In this document: one piece after another, positions 1-7,354 of the stretch
Position numbering within the stretch: the first letter of the stretch is position 1
Layout of the letters: each line of letters begins with the position of its first letter
Assembly: GCA_964627855.1 (NCBI GenBank)
Contig: CAZVLE010000053.1
Location: 1 to 35,660, forward strand
Length of the DNA: 35,660 bases
From: CAZVLE01 sp964627855
GTDB taxonomy: Bacteria; Bacillota; Dethiobacteria; DTU022
Reading direction: 5' to 3'
Notes under the pieces: model-generated
Told to the model about the DNA's origin: nothing
Database searches by the model: none
Seen by the model: the letters and a program-made list of their open reading frames with translations, nothing else
Made by a program: the position numbers and the translations under genes

Positions 1-630
1 GCTATAATCCTGGCCGGGGGAGATAGTAAAAGGCTGGGTCAGCCAAAAGCTTTACTTGACTTCTGCGGGTTCACGCTAATTAGAACTATGGTAAAGAAGC
101 TAAGCATTTATTTTCATGAAATAACCATAGTGACCGATCGGCCCGATCTCTATAGCGATCTCCCTGTCCGTCTGACCGGGGATATAATTACCACCGAGGG
201 GAAAAGTCCCCTGCGTGGTATTCATGCCGGCTTGCACGGCGCTGATCTACCCTATCAGTTTGTTGCAGCCTGTGATATGCCCTTTTTGAACCTTGACCTG
301 ATCCGCTACATGAACGGCTTTGCCCCGGCCTACGACGCTGTGGTACCGCGAATCGACTCCTATTTCCAACCGCTTCATGCTTTTTACAGCCGTGACTGCC
401 TGCCCCTGATTGAAAGACAGTTGCAGGAGGAACATTATAAAATTACCGATTTTTATAAGTGCTTAAAAATACGCTATATTGACAGAACTGAAATTATGCG
501 CTTTGATCCGAAGCAGGAATCGTTTATCAATATTAATACTTGGTCGGATTATGAACGGGCGCTCGATGTCCTGAAAGATATGGAATTAAAGACAAATTAT
601 GGAGGGGATAAAAATGATCAAAATGCCTGA
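1..630 (+). CDS. mobA: MobA-like molybdenum cofactor guanylyltransferase (5' truncated)
   Basis: The reading frame is open from base 1, so the start codon lies just outside the window; about 209 codons are visible. The first residues read AIILAGGDSKRLGQPKALL, the LAGGxSxRxGxxKxLL nucleotide-binding signature of the MobA/IspD/GlmU nucleotidyltransferase fold. A later CDMPFL segment matches the metal-binding Asp region typical of MobA. The known family reaction attaches GMP to molybdopterin to give the MGD cofactor for molybdo- and tungsto-enzymes in the cytoplasm. The 3' end overlaps the start of the next gene by 17 bases, which suggests translational coupling. Because that neighbour is a CofE homologue, a CofC-type role (2-phospholactate guanylyltransferase, a related fold) is a possible alternative; the motifs favour MobA. 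Confidence 0.8.
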   Translation, partial: AIILAGGDSKRLGQPKALLDFCGFTLIRTMVKKLSIYFHEITIVTDRPDLYSDLPVRLTGDIITTEGKSPLRGIHAGLHGADLPYQFVAACDMPFLNLDLIRYMNGFAPAYDAVVPRIDSYFQPLHAFYSRDCLPLIERQLQEEHYKITDFYKCLKIRYIDRTEIMRFDPKQESFININTWSDYERALDVLKDMELKTNYGGDKNDQNA

Positions 631-1780
631 TTATATCGGGCCAATGGCTTTCGGACTGAAAATGGGCGTAATTTTGCCCGGAATGGATATTGTGGAAAAA
701 GTTTTTACTGCCCTGGAGGTCTGTCATCGTGATGGCCTGCTTAATCATAACGATGTGATCTGCATCACTGAGTCGATTGTGGCCCGGGCCCAGAACAACT
801 ACATCAGCCTCGATGATATTGCCCGGGAAATGAAAGATAAATTGAGCCTTGCCCCTGATAGCAGAGTTGGTGTCTTATTTCCTATTATCAGTCGCAATCG
901 TTTTTCCATGATCCTAAAGGGCATCGCCCGGGCCGTGCCTGAAGGGGAAGTTGTGGTGCAACTTTCTTTCCCGGCCGATGAAGTTGGCAATGAGATTATT
1001 CCTCCCGATTTTGCCGAATCTCTGGATACAGACTTGATTACAGCTGACGATTTAGCAGGGCACCACTTTAAACATCCCCTTACCGGTGTGAACTACCTGG
1101 ATCTTTACCAGGGCATAATTAGGGAAGCGGGGCCAAAGGCGACTATTATTTTATCAAATGATCCCCGGCAGATTCTTGCTTACAAGCCTGACGCTGTAAT
1201 CGCTGCCGACATCCATACCAGAAATAAGACCAGGAAAGCAATTACCGAGCACTTTGAAAACTGTATTACCCTTGATCAGGTTTGCAGAGAGGGTAAAGCC
1301 TATTCAGAATGGGGTTTGCTTGGCAGCAACATGTCGGCCGGCGAACGGTTAAAGCTTGCTCCCCGTGATGGGGCGATTGTAGTCAAAGAACTACAGGGAA
1401 AAGTGAGCAAAGAGCTGGGAGTTGACCTGCAGGTGCTGATCTACGGCGACGGAGCTTATCTGGACCCTTCCAGCGGTATCTACGAGCTGGCTGATCCCTG
1501 TGCTGCCTTTGCAGTAACCGATGGTTTAAATCTGAATCGCCAGGGAATTAAGTATAAGCTGCTGGCCGATCAGTGCTTTCACGAAGAAAATAAATCGGCT
1601 GCAGAAATTGAAGCTATCATTGCAGCAGGCACTAATAAAGATTTGCCTGAAGACTGTCAGGAAAAAGAAGGCACAACCCCCAGGCGCATGGAAGATGTTT
1701 TGGCCAGCCTGGCAGATCTCATCAGTGGTTCTGCCGATGCCGGTACTCCGGTAGTAGTTATCAAGGGATTTCTCGCTTAA
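614..1780 (+). CDS. CofE-family (coenzyme F420-0:L-glutamate ligase-like) protein
   Basis: This 388-residue protein starts at the ATG at 614, chosen because GGAGGGG lies at 601-607; an ATG at 599 lies upstream of that site. It resembles the F420-0:gamma-glutamyl ligase family in having an early conserved ITESIVARAQNN segment, a central LSNDPRQI segment, and a GYDG-like region with many Asp/Gly residues (YGDGAYLDPSSGIYELADP). Canonical CofE adds glutamate to F420-0 with GTP. It is longer than archaeal CofE (about 250 residues), and no other F420 gene lies in this window, so the real acceptor is unknown. It is coupled to the MobA-like gene upstream. Its 3' end overlaps the convergent lnt gene by 20 bases. 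The family call is moderate and the substrate is not known. Confidence 0.6.
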   Translation: MIKMPDYIGPMAFGLKMGVILPGMDIVEKVFTALEVCHRDGLLNHNDVICITESIVARAQNNYISLDDIAREMKDKLSLAPDSRVGVLFPIISRNRFSMILKGIARAVPEGEVVVQLSFPADEVGNEIIPPDFAESLDTDLITADDLAGHHFKHPLTGVNYLDLYQGIIREAGPKATIILSNDPRQILAYKPDAVIAADIHTRNKTRKAITEHFENCITLDQVCREGKAYSEWGLLGSNMSAGERLKLAPRDGAIVVKELQGKVSKELGVDLQVLIYGDGAYLDPSSGIYELADPCAAFAVTDGLNLNRQGIKYKLLADQCFHEENKSAAEIEAIIAAGTNKDLPEDCQEKEGTTPRRMEDVLASLADLISGSADAGTPVVVIKGFLA

Positions 1781-3317
1781 GCCTGCCTGACAGTGATAAT
1801 GGTATGGCAAAAAGCAGGAACAGGGCCCAGAATGCCGGAAAGTAATCTCCATAGCGGGCGTAAAATGTTTCCCTTGTCATCAGGTCAAGGTTTCTTGTTA
1901 TGATCGCAACTTCATTTTTCCCTGAGCGAAAGAGTTCTCTCCCGCGATAATCAAAAGATATGGTGATGCCGCTGTTGGCAACCTGAGTAACACCCCTGCC
2001 CATTTCCGCAGCCCTGATTGCTGCAACCTGGGCGTGCTGCTCCAGGCCGATTGAGTCACCGAACCAGGCGTCATTGGTCAGGATGAAAAGGTGGTCACTC
2101 TTTGCGGTTGCAAAGAGCCTGGTATGATCGCCAAAATATGATTCAAAACAGATTACTCCAGCCAGTGTAATGCCATCTAGCTGAAAAAGAGTTGTTTCCT
2201 CGCCGGGAGTATATCTGCCGAGCAGCAGGTCCAACTGTAACAATCTGTTTAGCCACTGTTCCATGGGGAAGAATTCAACAAATGGCACCAGGCGTTTTTT
2301 GTAATATAGCCTGGTCCTCTCCCCTTCTTCCTCATTTTGAATCAAGGCAATTGCATTATATAATAGACCACTGTCATGGACCCGGGCTCCGTAGAGCAGG
2401 GGCACTCCAAAATTTTCAGCCAGCTCAATCATAGGTCTATGGTGGATTTTTCCCTCTTCCAGCTTGATATCTACTACTGTTTCCGGCCAGACAACCATGT
2501 CAACATCCTCTGATTCGGCAAGGGCTTCTTCAGTTAAGGTTAGGTAGTGGGCCATATTTTCTTCTCTTCCCCTTTCCATAATCGTTTCAGGAGAAGTGTT
2601 GCCCTGAATCAGGGTTACAGTGAACCGGTTGCTGTTCGGAACTGCCGGTTGGGTTTCCGGTAGCAGTAAGCCGGTGGCTGTCAGCAGTAACCATAAACCT
2701 GCCATGGCATAGATTTTATTGCCTCTCAGTTCTCTGCGCAGAACCAATATTAAGAAGGTTTGCAGAAAAACCATCAGGAAGGGCAATCCCCAGTAGCCGT
2801 AAACTGATGATATGTTCAATAGAAGTGGGTATTGCCACTGGCTATAACCGAGGAACCCGGCAGTGTAAGCCATGAAACTCAGCGTGCGCAGATATTCGAC
2901 CAGAATCCACAGTGACGGTGCGGTCAGGGCATTTAAAAGAGGGTTTTTAAGACGGGCTACCAGACTGACAGCAAGTGCGAATAATCCATAAAAAAGGCTG
3001 ATATATAAGACCAGGCCGATCATAGCCGCCAGGGCGAGAGCTGTTGACAGATAAGGGAAAAGGACGTTCGAAAGGTAAAGGTTTAAATAGATATTTAGTG
3101 GCAGACCAAAAAACACCCCGGCCATGAAAGCGCGAGCTGGCTTAACTTCCAGGCAGGTCGCCAGTAAAGGTATGAGGGCAATCCAGGCCAGGTAGCCCTG
3201 CTCAAAAGGTGGGAAAGCAGCAATCAGTATTATTCCTGAAAGTAATCCCATGAGCAAGTTGCTGTATTGTTTTATTGAAAGGTTTTTAAAAAATACCTTA
3301 TTTATCATTGCCGTCAT
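1761..3317 (-). CDS. lnt: Apolipoprotein N-acyltransferase
   Basis: The protein has 518 residues, the normal length for Lnt. The N-terminal 200 residues are a series of hydrophobic spans, followed by an extracytoplasmic carbon-nitrogen hydrolase (nitrilase-like) domain and a final C-terminal membrane span. The expected catalytic triad is present: Glu in VVWPETV, Lys in YYKKRLVPF and Cys in VICFESYF. Lnt adds the third acyl chain to the N-terminal cysteine of diacylated lipoproteins in the membrane. The ATG at 3317 is preceded by AAGGAAAGGG. Two candidate lipoprotein substrates are in this window (4265-5224 and 22463-24070). Most Firmicutes lack Lnt, so its presence is notable. It is convergent with the CofE-like gene, with a 20-base 3' overlap. 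Confidence 0.9.
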   Translation of the reverse strand: MTAMINKVFFKNLSIKQYSNLLMGLLSGIILIAAFPPFEQGYLAWIALIPLLATCLEVKPARAFMAGVFFGLPLNIYLNLYLSNVLFPYLSTALALAAMIGLVLYISLFYGLFALAVSLVARLKNPLLNALTAPSLWILVEYLRTLSFMAYTAGFLGYSQWQYPLLLNISSVYGYWGLPFLMVFLQTFLILVLRRELRGNKIYAMAGLWLLLTATGLLLPETQPAVPNSNRFTVTLIQGNTSPETIMERGREENMAHYLTLTEEALAESEDVDMVVWPETVVDIKLEEGKIHHRPMIELAENFGVPLLYGARVHDSGLLYNAIALIQNEEEGERTRLYYKKRLVPFVEFFPMEQWLNRLLQLDLLLGRYTPGEETTLFQLDGITLAGVICFESYFGDHTRLFATAKSDHLFILTNDAWFGDSIGLEQHAQVAAIRAAEMGRGVTQVANSGITISFDYRGRELFRSGKNEVAIITRNLDLMTRETFYARYGDYFPAFWALFLLFAIPLSLSGRLKREIP

Positions 3318-3387
3318 AATTCCCTTTCCTTAAAACTACTTTATCATATTAGGATGACGCTGGAAATATAAGAAAGCCCTGATTTAC

Positions 3388-3433
3388 TTGACCGGCCTTG
3401 CCGGGGATGGTATAAATAATTTAAACATTATTT
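3388..3433 (+). promoter_or_regulatory. Sigma-A promoter of the marR-like gene with overlapping palindromic operator
   Basis: TTGACC (3388-3393), a 17-base spacer and TATAAA (3411-3416) form a strong sigma-A-type promoter. A perfect 7-6-7 inverted repeat, AAATAAT-TTAAAC-ATTATTT, covers 3414-3433, so it overlaps the -10 and the predicted start site near 3423. A binding site here would block RNA polymerase, the usual arrangement for MarR-family autorepression. The promoter is seen directly; the operator role is inferred. Confidence 0.6.
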
Positions 3434-3500
3434 AAACAGGTTAACAGTTGACTGCCTGAAGTAAAATAGTTGGGAGCGAGCGATTATAAACGATGAACGC

Positions 3501-3953
3501 TTGATCGATCATATTAAGGAGCTTGATCTGGCCTTCAGCAGGTTAATCTACAGAGTCAGAGTTTTACATAACCGTTATACCGTTGATGAAATAACTGATA
3601 CCCAGTTTATTGTCCTTCGGTCTCTGCGCAAAGGCCCGTGCAATACTTCATTTTTGGCTCAAATGCTGGGGGTTACTCTCAGTGCGGTAACTGCGCTAAT
3701 CAACCGCCTGCACAGGATTGGCCTTGTATCCAGGGAAAGGCATGAAAAAGATCGTCGCCAGGTTTGGATATCGATAACACCGAAGGGACTTAAAGTCCTT
3801 GAAAATGTCGAAGAAAGGCGTAATCTTTTATTAGCTCTTTACCTGACTCGTGTTCCTCAGGATGAAAGAGAACAGCTCCTTGAGTTGCTACAGCGAGCAA
3901 TTAGATTATTCGAGCGTGAGGATATATTAGAAGACGATATTATTAAATCCTAG
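3501..3953 (+). CDS. MarR-family transcriptional regulator
   Basis: This is a 150-residue winged-helix protein. The recognition region (LAQMLGVTLSAVTALINRLHRIGLVSR) and the wing with HEKDRRQVWISITPKG carry the Asp-Arg-Arg signature of the MarR family; flanking helices would form the dimer. MarR proteins are usually ligand-responsive repressors of their own gene and of adjacent genes. The start is uncertain. TTG at 3501 lacks a well-spaced ribosome site, whereas GGGAGCGAG at 3472-3480 sits about right for an in-frame ATT at 3483, which would add six residues. A palindrome overlaps the promoter upstream. No obvious target transporter is adjacent; lnt is divergent. Confidence 0.85.
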   Translation: MIDHIKELDLAFSRLIYRVRVLHNRYTVDEITDTQFIVLRSLRKGPCNTSFLAQMLGVTLSAVTALINRLHRIGLVSRERHEKDRRQVWISITPKGLKVLENVEERRNLLLALYLTRVPQDEREQLLELLQRAIRLFEREDILEDDIIKS

Positions 3954-4264
3954 TCTTAAGGCAGACGCCCATTAGATCACGTCCTCACCGTCAGCCGGGC
4001 GAAAAGGCAAATTGCATTTTCAAGATAGACCCCGATGAGGCTAAAACTTCAATATCAGAACAATGAAAAGCCGCACAGCATCCACTGCCATCATCTACTA
4101 CTTCCCGGCATTCAAAATGTAATTGAGTGACGGAAGGGTCGGGGTGGGGGTGAAAATAACCGCTTACCATTCAATTCTATCCCGGCCCCAACTGTTCAGC
4201 AGGAGTTGGGGCCGGAACTTAATTTGCCCCTTTCTTATCCTCTTCTAGTATAATTGAGCAACCC
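3954..4264. other. Intergenic region, 311 bases, no gene seen
   Basis: No convincing ORF, RNA gene or mobile-element terminus was recognised here. The only clear structure is the long hairpin at 4182-4215, near the 3' end of the convergent DUF4349 gene. Confidence 0.6.
4182..4215. terminator. Strong hairpin between convergent genes (terminator-like)
   Basis: CCGGCCCCAACT (4182-4193) pairs perfectly with AGTTGGGGCCGG (4204-4215) around a 10-base loop. It lies between convergent marR (plus) and the DUF4349 gene (minus). Neither side has a clean T-run; AACTTAATTTGCCCC follows on the plus strand. A termination role is likely from position, but this is not a classic intrinsic terminator. Confidence 0.45.
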
Positions 4265-5224
4265 TTAGCTTTTATCAGCCTCGGAGGCGTTTTCAACAGC
4301 CGATTTTTTCTTTCTTCTGGTTGCCCTGCGTAAGATTAAAATAATAATCAGCGCTATTATACCCAGCAGGATCATTACCGGTAGTAATGCCGCTATTGCA
4401 ATGATTATAAAAGACAGAGCATTCAAAACAAAGTTAATGCTACCAACAAGGGTTTCTTTGATTCTGACGCCAAAATTTTCAAATGCACCCGGTGATATTA
4501 CCTCAGTTTGAATTGCTTCTTCCCTCATGGTCAGATTGATTGTCGCAAAAGCTATTCGATCCTGAAGCTGGGTGAATTGTGCAGTCATATATTCAATTTC
4601 GCCTCTGACCCTGTAAAGCTCTCTTTCTATTTCCAGGACTTCTTCTACCGTTTCTGCCATGTCGAGTATTTCAATTAACCGTTCTTCCTGGGCCTTCTGG
4701 TTTTTTAAACGGGAATCAAGATCAATATACTGCATGGTAACGTCTTCCATCCCGGTCTGAACATTGCTGGCCTTTCCTTTAGTCTCCAGGTGGTCCATTA
4801 CTTGATCAAAGTTCTTTTGGGGAACCCGTAGGGTCATACGCGCCCCGTATTGTCCCTCTTTAACTTCGTAAATATTTGAACTGTAGACAATGCCCCCGAA
4901 ATCTGCAACTATTTCGCGTATTTCTTTAATAGCTTCCCTCGTATCTTTGATGGCGAGTTCGATGGAGCCGGTGAGGATTACATGGCGTAAAGAAATCTGG
5001 GCACCTGCTTTGCCGTTAACCGAGATTATTTCCGGGTCGGCTGCTCGCGGCGCTTCAGCCTCCATGGCGTAATCTTCAGCCGGGTAATATTCTTCTGCTT
5101 CTAAATATTCATCCGGGGCATAGGAGTCAATAGAGCCTGCGGCGCCGCATGATGTAATAACAACCATCATAAAAGCCAAAGCAAGACTTAACATACTGAT
5201 CAAAACTATCCTTTTTCCAGACAA
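4265..5224 (-). CDS. DUF4349-family membrane-anchored lipoprotein
   Basis: This 319-residue protein has an N-terminal lipoprotein signal peptide with the lipobox VITSC, placing the lipidated Cys at residue 26. An acidic Tyr/Glu-rich linker follows, then a DUF4349-type domain containing a charged coiled-coil-like stretch (residues about 170-215), a C-terminal hydrophobic segment (about 262-295) and a basic tail. The predicted topology is lipid-anchored outside with a second anchor near the C-terminus. The start is TTG at 5224, chosen because AAAGGGGG lies about 8 bases upstream. The family is widespread in Firmicutes and Actinobacteria; its molecular role is unknown to me. It could be a substrate of the nearby Lnt. 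The family call is fairly sure; the function is not assigned. Confidence 0.8.
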   Translation of the reverse strand: MSGKRIVLISMLSLALAFMMVVITSCGAAGSIDSYAPDEYLEAEEYYPAEDYAMEAEAPRAADPEIISVNGKAGAQISLRHVILTGSIELAIKDTREAIKEIREIVADFGGIVYSSNIYEVKEGQYGARMTLRVPQKNFDQVMDHLETKGKASNVQTGMEDVTMQYIDLDSRLKNQKAQEERLIEILDMAETVEEVLEIERELYRVRGEIEYMTAQFTQLQDRIAFATINLTMREEAIQTEVISPGAFENFGVRIKETLVGSINFVLNALSFIIIAIAALLPVMILLGIIALIIILILRRATRRKKKSAVENASEADKS

Positions 5225-5276
5225 ATTTTTAACCCCCTTTATTCAACTGACAAGCATAATGATAGATTGGTTCAAC

Positions 5277-5681
5277 TCAAATTGCCCGATGGCCGAGTCC
5301 GATAGCAACGTCGTTTCTGTGCAGCAGGCCTATACCGAAAAAAATTGCTACTGCAACATGGGTGCCGCTCCTGGCTATGCCAACTTTGCCGCCGACATTG
5401 AGGCCTAAGGCTTTGGGCATTATTTGTACCAGAGCTTCCCTGGTTGCCCCGGCCACTGCACCGTCAGAATGGCTGGAATCGTCAATTACTCCCTCTCTTT
5501 TTGAAGCCACCACTGCTCTTTCTACAACTTTCTGTAGAGAAGTTAAGAACTCCCCTCCGTAATCAACCGCTAAAGACTTGATGCCTCTTTCCAGATACTC
5601 ACTTTTCAGTTCCATTTCAGACTCTCTTGTTGCTGTCATAGCCATGCTGATGGCGGCAACGGCAACGTCACGGCTTTCCAT
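5277..5681 (-). CDS. HutP-family RNA-binding regulator homologue
   Basis: This 134-residue protein starts at the ATG at 5681, preceded by GAGGAGAG; longer in-frame starts upstream lack such a site. The C-terminal half (SGTHVAVAIFFGIG...VAIGLGH) matches the conserved end of HutP, the hexameric L-histidine- and Mg-dependent antiterminator of Bacillus histidine utilisation. In B. subtilis HutP the metal is held by His73, His77 and His138. Aligning the AxxxATxEAL segment here puts Gly at both of the first two positions (DGAVAGATREAL), with only the C-terminal His kept. No hut gene is nearby. It is probably a HutP paralogue with a different ligand or target. It is divergent from the RING-type gene at 5813. 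Confidence 0.75.
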   Translation of the reverse strand: MESRDVAVAAISMAMTATRESEMELKSEYLERGIKSLAVDYGGEFLTSLQKVVERAVVASKREGVIDDSSHSDGAVAGATREALVQIMPKALGLNVGGKVGIARSGTHVAVAIFFGIGLLHRNDVAIGLGHRAI

Positions 5682-5812
5682 CCCAATCTCTCCTCGTGGT
5701 TGCAATATTAATTCAATTATCCCCCTATGGATCATAAAGAGCAAGTAGATTTTATCCCTGCGGAAAGTGAAGAGCATATTAGTATGTTATAATTACAAAG
5801 GAGGGTAAACTG

Positions 5813-6367
5813 ATGAAAGAAAACTATTGTGGCACCTGTGGTCAGCATTTTAAGCCGAATGCTCTCTCCATTCGTTGTCGATTATGCATGCACAACTATC
5901 ATAGCGAATGCTGGAAAAAGGGTGGTGGTTGTACTACCTGGGGTTGCAATGGTAGGCCGGCTTCGGGTGTTAAAGAGGCTGCGCTTTCTTACAAGCGCTG
6001 TCCCTTTTGTGGCGAAAATATTATTGATTTTGCCACTAAGTGTCGTTATTGCCGTTCAGACCTGGTGTCCCTGGAGTTGCCACCGCCGGAAAAAGCACAC
6101 CGTAATTTACGAAGTGAAAGAGAAGGTTTCAGGAAGGACCCTATCCTGACCAGTATGCTTAATCTGATTTTCCCCGGAGCAGGTTATATGTATCTGGGGC
6201 AGTTTAATAAAGGTGTTTTTTGGTTTTTAATTGCCGTAGCGGCCTGGTTTTTTACCCGGGGCCTGGGTTTGATTATCGTTTATCTCTGGGTCATGTATGA
6301 TTCTGCTCGCGAAGCTATAAAGATCAACAGGGGTTTTCCCCCGGATACGAAAACCATGCAACGATAG
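5813..6367 (+). CDS. RING-finger/zinc-ribbon protein with C-terminal TM2-like membrane domain
   Basis: This 184-residue protein has three parts. Residues 6-45 hold a RING-like zinc pattern with Cys6, Cys9, Cys22, Cys25, His30, Cys33, Cys40 and Cys45, resembling the prokaryotic RING family. Residues 63-80 form a compact zinc ribbon (CPFC...CRYC). Residues about 108-165 are hydrophobic, with a GAGYMYLGQ motif typical of TM2-like domains and two predicted spans. It is therefore a cytosolic double zinc module tethered to the membrane. AAAGGAGGG ends 7 bases before the ATG. The function is unknown; bacterial RING-like domains are suspected of mediating protein interaction or ubiquitin-like chemistry, but no E1, E2 or ubiquitin-like gene is nearby. 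It is divergent from the HutP-family gene. Confidence 0.75.
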   Translation: MKENYCGTCGQHFKPNALSIRCRLCMHNYHSECWKKGGGCTTWGCNGRPASGVKEAALSYKRCPFCGENIIDFATKCRYCRSDLVSLELPPPEKAHRNLRSEREGFRKDPILTSMLNLIFPGAGYMYLGQFNKGVFWFLIAVAAWFFTRGLGLIIVYLWVMYDSAREAIKINRGFPPDTKTMQR

Positions 6368-6438
6368 TTTTTTGTTATCAGAAGAGCAATAATAATCACT
6401 CCTGCTCGATGTTGCATTGTGAGATTATTTTGGCAATC

Positions 6439-6467
6439 TTGTCACTTGGTCTTTTTTATGATATAGT
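6439..6467 (+). promoter_or_regulatory. Sigma-A promoter of the cold-shock gene
   Basis: TTGTCA (6439-6444), a 17-base spacer and TATAGT (6462-6467). The predicted start near 6474 gives an untranslated leader of about 120 bases before the csp ATG, with potential small hairpins (AGCC-CTCC-GGCT; GAG-TAG-CTC). Long leaders are typical of cold-shock genes, whose mRNA structure senses temperature. Confidence 0.65.
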
Positions 6468-6594
6468 CTTAAGCGGTATTGAAAAGAAGAGAACTGCATA
6501 AAAAGATCTTAGCCCTCCGGCTGGATAAAAAGGCAAAGGTTTTTGAGTAGCTCAGCTTTTTAATCCTAATACAATTTTAAAGGAGTTTGTTAAC

Positions 6595-6792
6595 ATGCAA
6601 GGTAAGGTAAAGTGGTTTAATCCGGATAAGGGCTATGGTTTCATTGAGAGCGAAGAAGGCGTTGACGTTTTCGTGCATTTTTCTGCCATTCAGAGCGATG
6701 GGTTCAAAACTCTTGAAGAAGGACAAAGTGTTGAATTTGAAACAGTAGAAGGTAACAGGGGCAAGCAGGCAGCTAATGTTGTTCCTCTGTAA
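6595..6792 (+). CDS. csp: Cold-shock protein (CspA/CspB family)
   Basis: This 65-residue single cold-shock domain contains both nucleic-acid-binding motifs: RNP1 KGYGFIE (about residues 13-19) and RNP2 VFVHFS (26-31). Such proteins bind single-stranded RNA and DNA in the cytoplasm and act as RNA chaperones. AAAGGAG precedes the ATG. The gene is monocistronic, with its own sigma-A promoter about 130 bases upstream and a hairpin terminator downstream shared with the convergent fur-type gene. Confidence 0.95.
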   Translation: MQGKVKWFNPDKGYGFIESEEGVDVFVHFSAIQSDGFKTLEEGQSVEFETVEGNRGKQAANVVPL

Positions 6793-6822
6793 ACCTTAAA
6801 AAGTTATACCAATGTAAATAAT

Positions 6823-6866
6823 AAAAGGGTTGCCCCTCAACAATATGGAGAGGGCAGCCCTTTTGT
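6823..6866. terminator. Bidirectional intrinsic terminator between csp and the PerR-like gene
   Basis: AAAAGGGTTGCCC (6823-6835) pairs with GGGCAGCCCTTTT (6852-6864) with one G-U pair. T-rich sequence follows the stem on the plus strand (TTTTGTT) and on the minus strand (TTTTATTATTT), so it can stop transcripts from both convergent genes. Confidence 0.85.
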
Positions 6867-7279
6867 TATGCTTGCTCGATTATTGCGGATTTCTGACTGC
6901 ATGCCATGCAGGTGCCATAAAAATCAAGGCGATGATTTTCAACTTGGTAGTTGGTCATGGCAGCAACTTTATGGTTTAAATCGGCAAGTTCTTTCATCGG
7001 CAGGTCATCTATTATCCCGCACTCCTGGCAAATAAAATGATAATGAGTAGAAACATTGCCGTCAAAGCGGTCGAAGCTACTCCCGGCTTCAATTTTTTGG
7101 ATCATACCCTGATCAATCAAAATATTTATATTACGGTAGACTGTACCCATACTCAGGTTGGTAAAATCTTTTTTTAATTCATCATAGATCCAACTGGCAG
7201 TGGGATGAGTATCAGTATTTTTTAAAAGATGAAGAATCTTTTCCCTTTGCCTGCTTCGCTTATACTTATATTTTCTCAT
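6866..7279 (-). CDS. Fur-family regulator, PerR-like
   Basis: The protein is 137 residues. The winged helix includes HPTASWIYDELKK and SMGTVYRNINIL; the dimer and metal domain contains RFDGN, HYHFIC, CQEC and a C-terminal CMAC. The two CxxC pairs match the structural zinc site of PerR/Fur. The His of HPT, the Asp of RFD and the HxH match the regulatory metal ligands of B. subtilis PerR, a Fe/Mn-dependent peroxide sensor that is oxidised at His. The Asp in RFD and the adjacent superoxide reductase gene favour PerR over Fur. The ATG at 7279 is preceded by a modest AAGAGAT site. Likely targets are the neighbouring stress genes; this is inferred. Confidence 0.85.
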   Translation of the reverse strand: MRKYKYKRSRQREKILHLLKNTDTHPTASWIYDELKKDFTNLSMGTVYRNINILIDQGMIQKIEAGSSFDRFDGNVSTHYHFICQECGIIDDLPMKELADLNHKVAAMTNYQVENHRLDFYGTCMACSQKSAIIEQA

Positions 7280-7354
7280 AATCTCAATATCTCTTTTCCT
7301 TTTCCTTTACTTCACTTTGATCTTATCTGCTCTTTTCATAAAAAGCAAGGGTTT

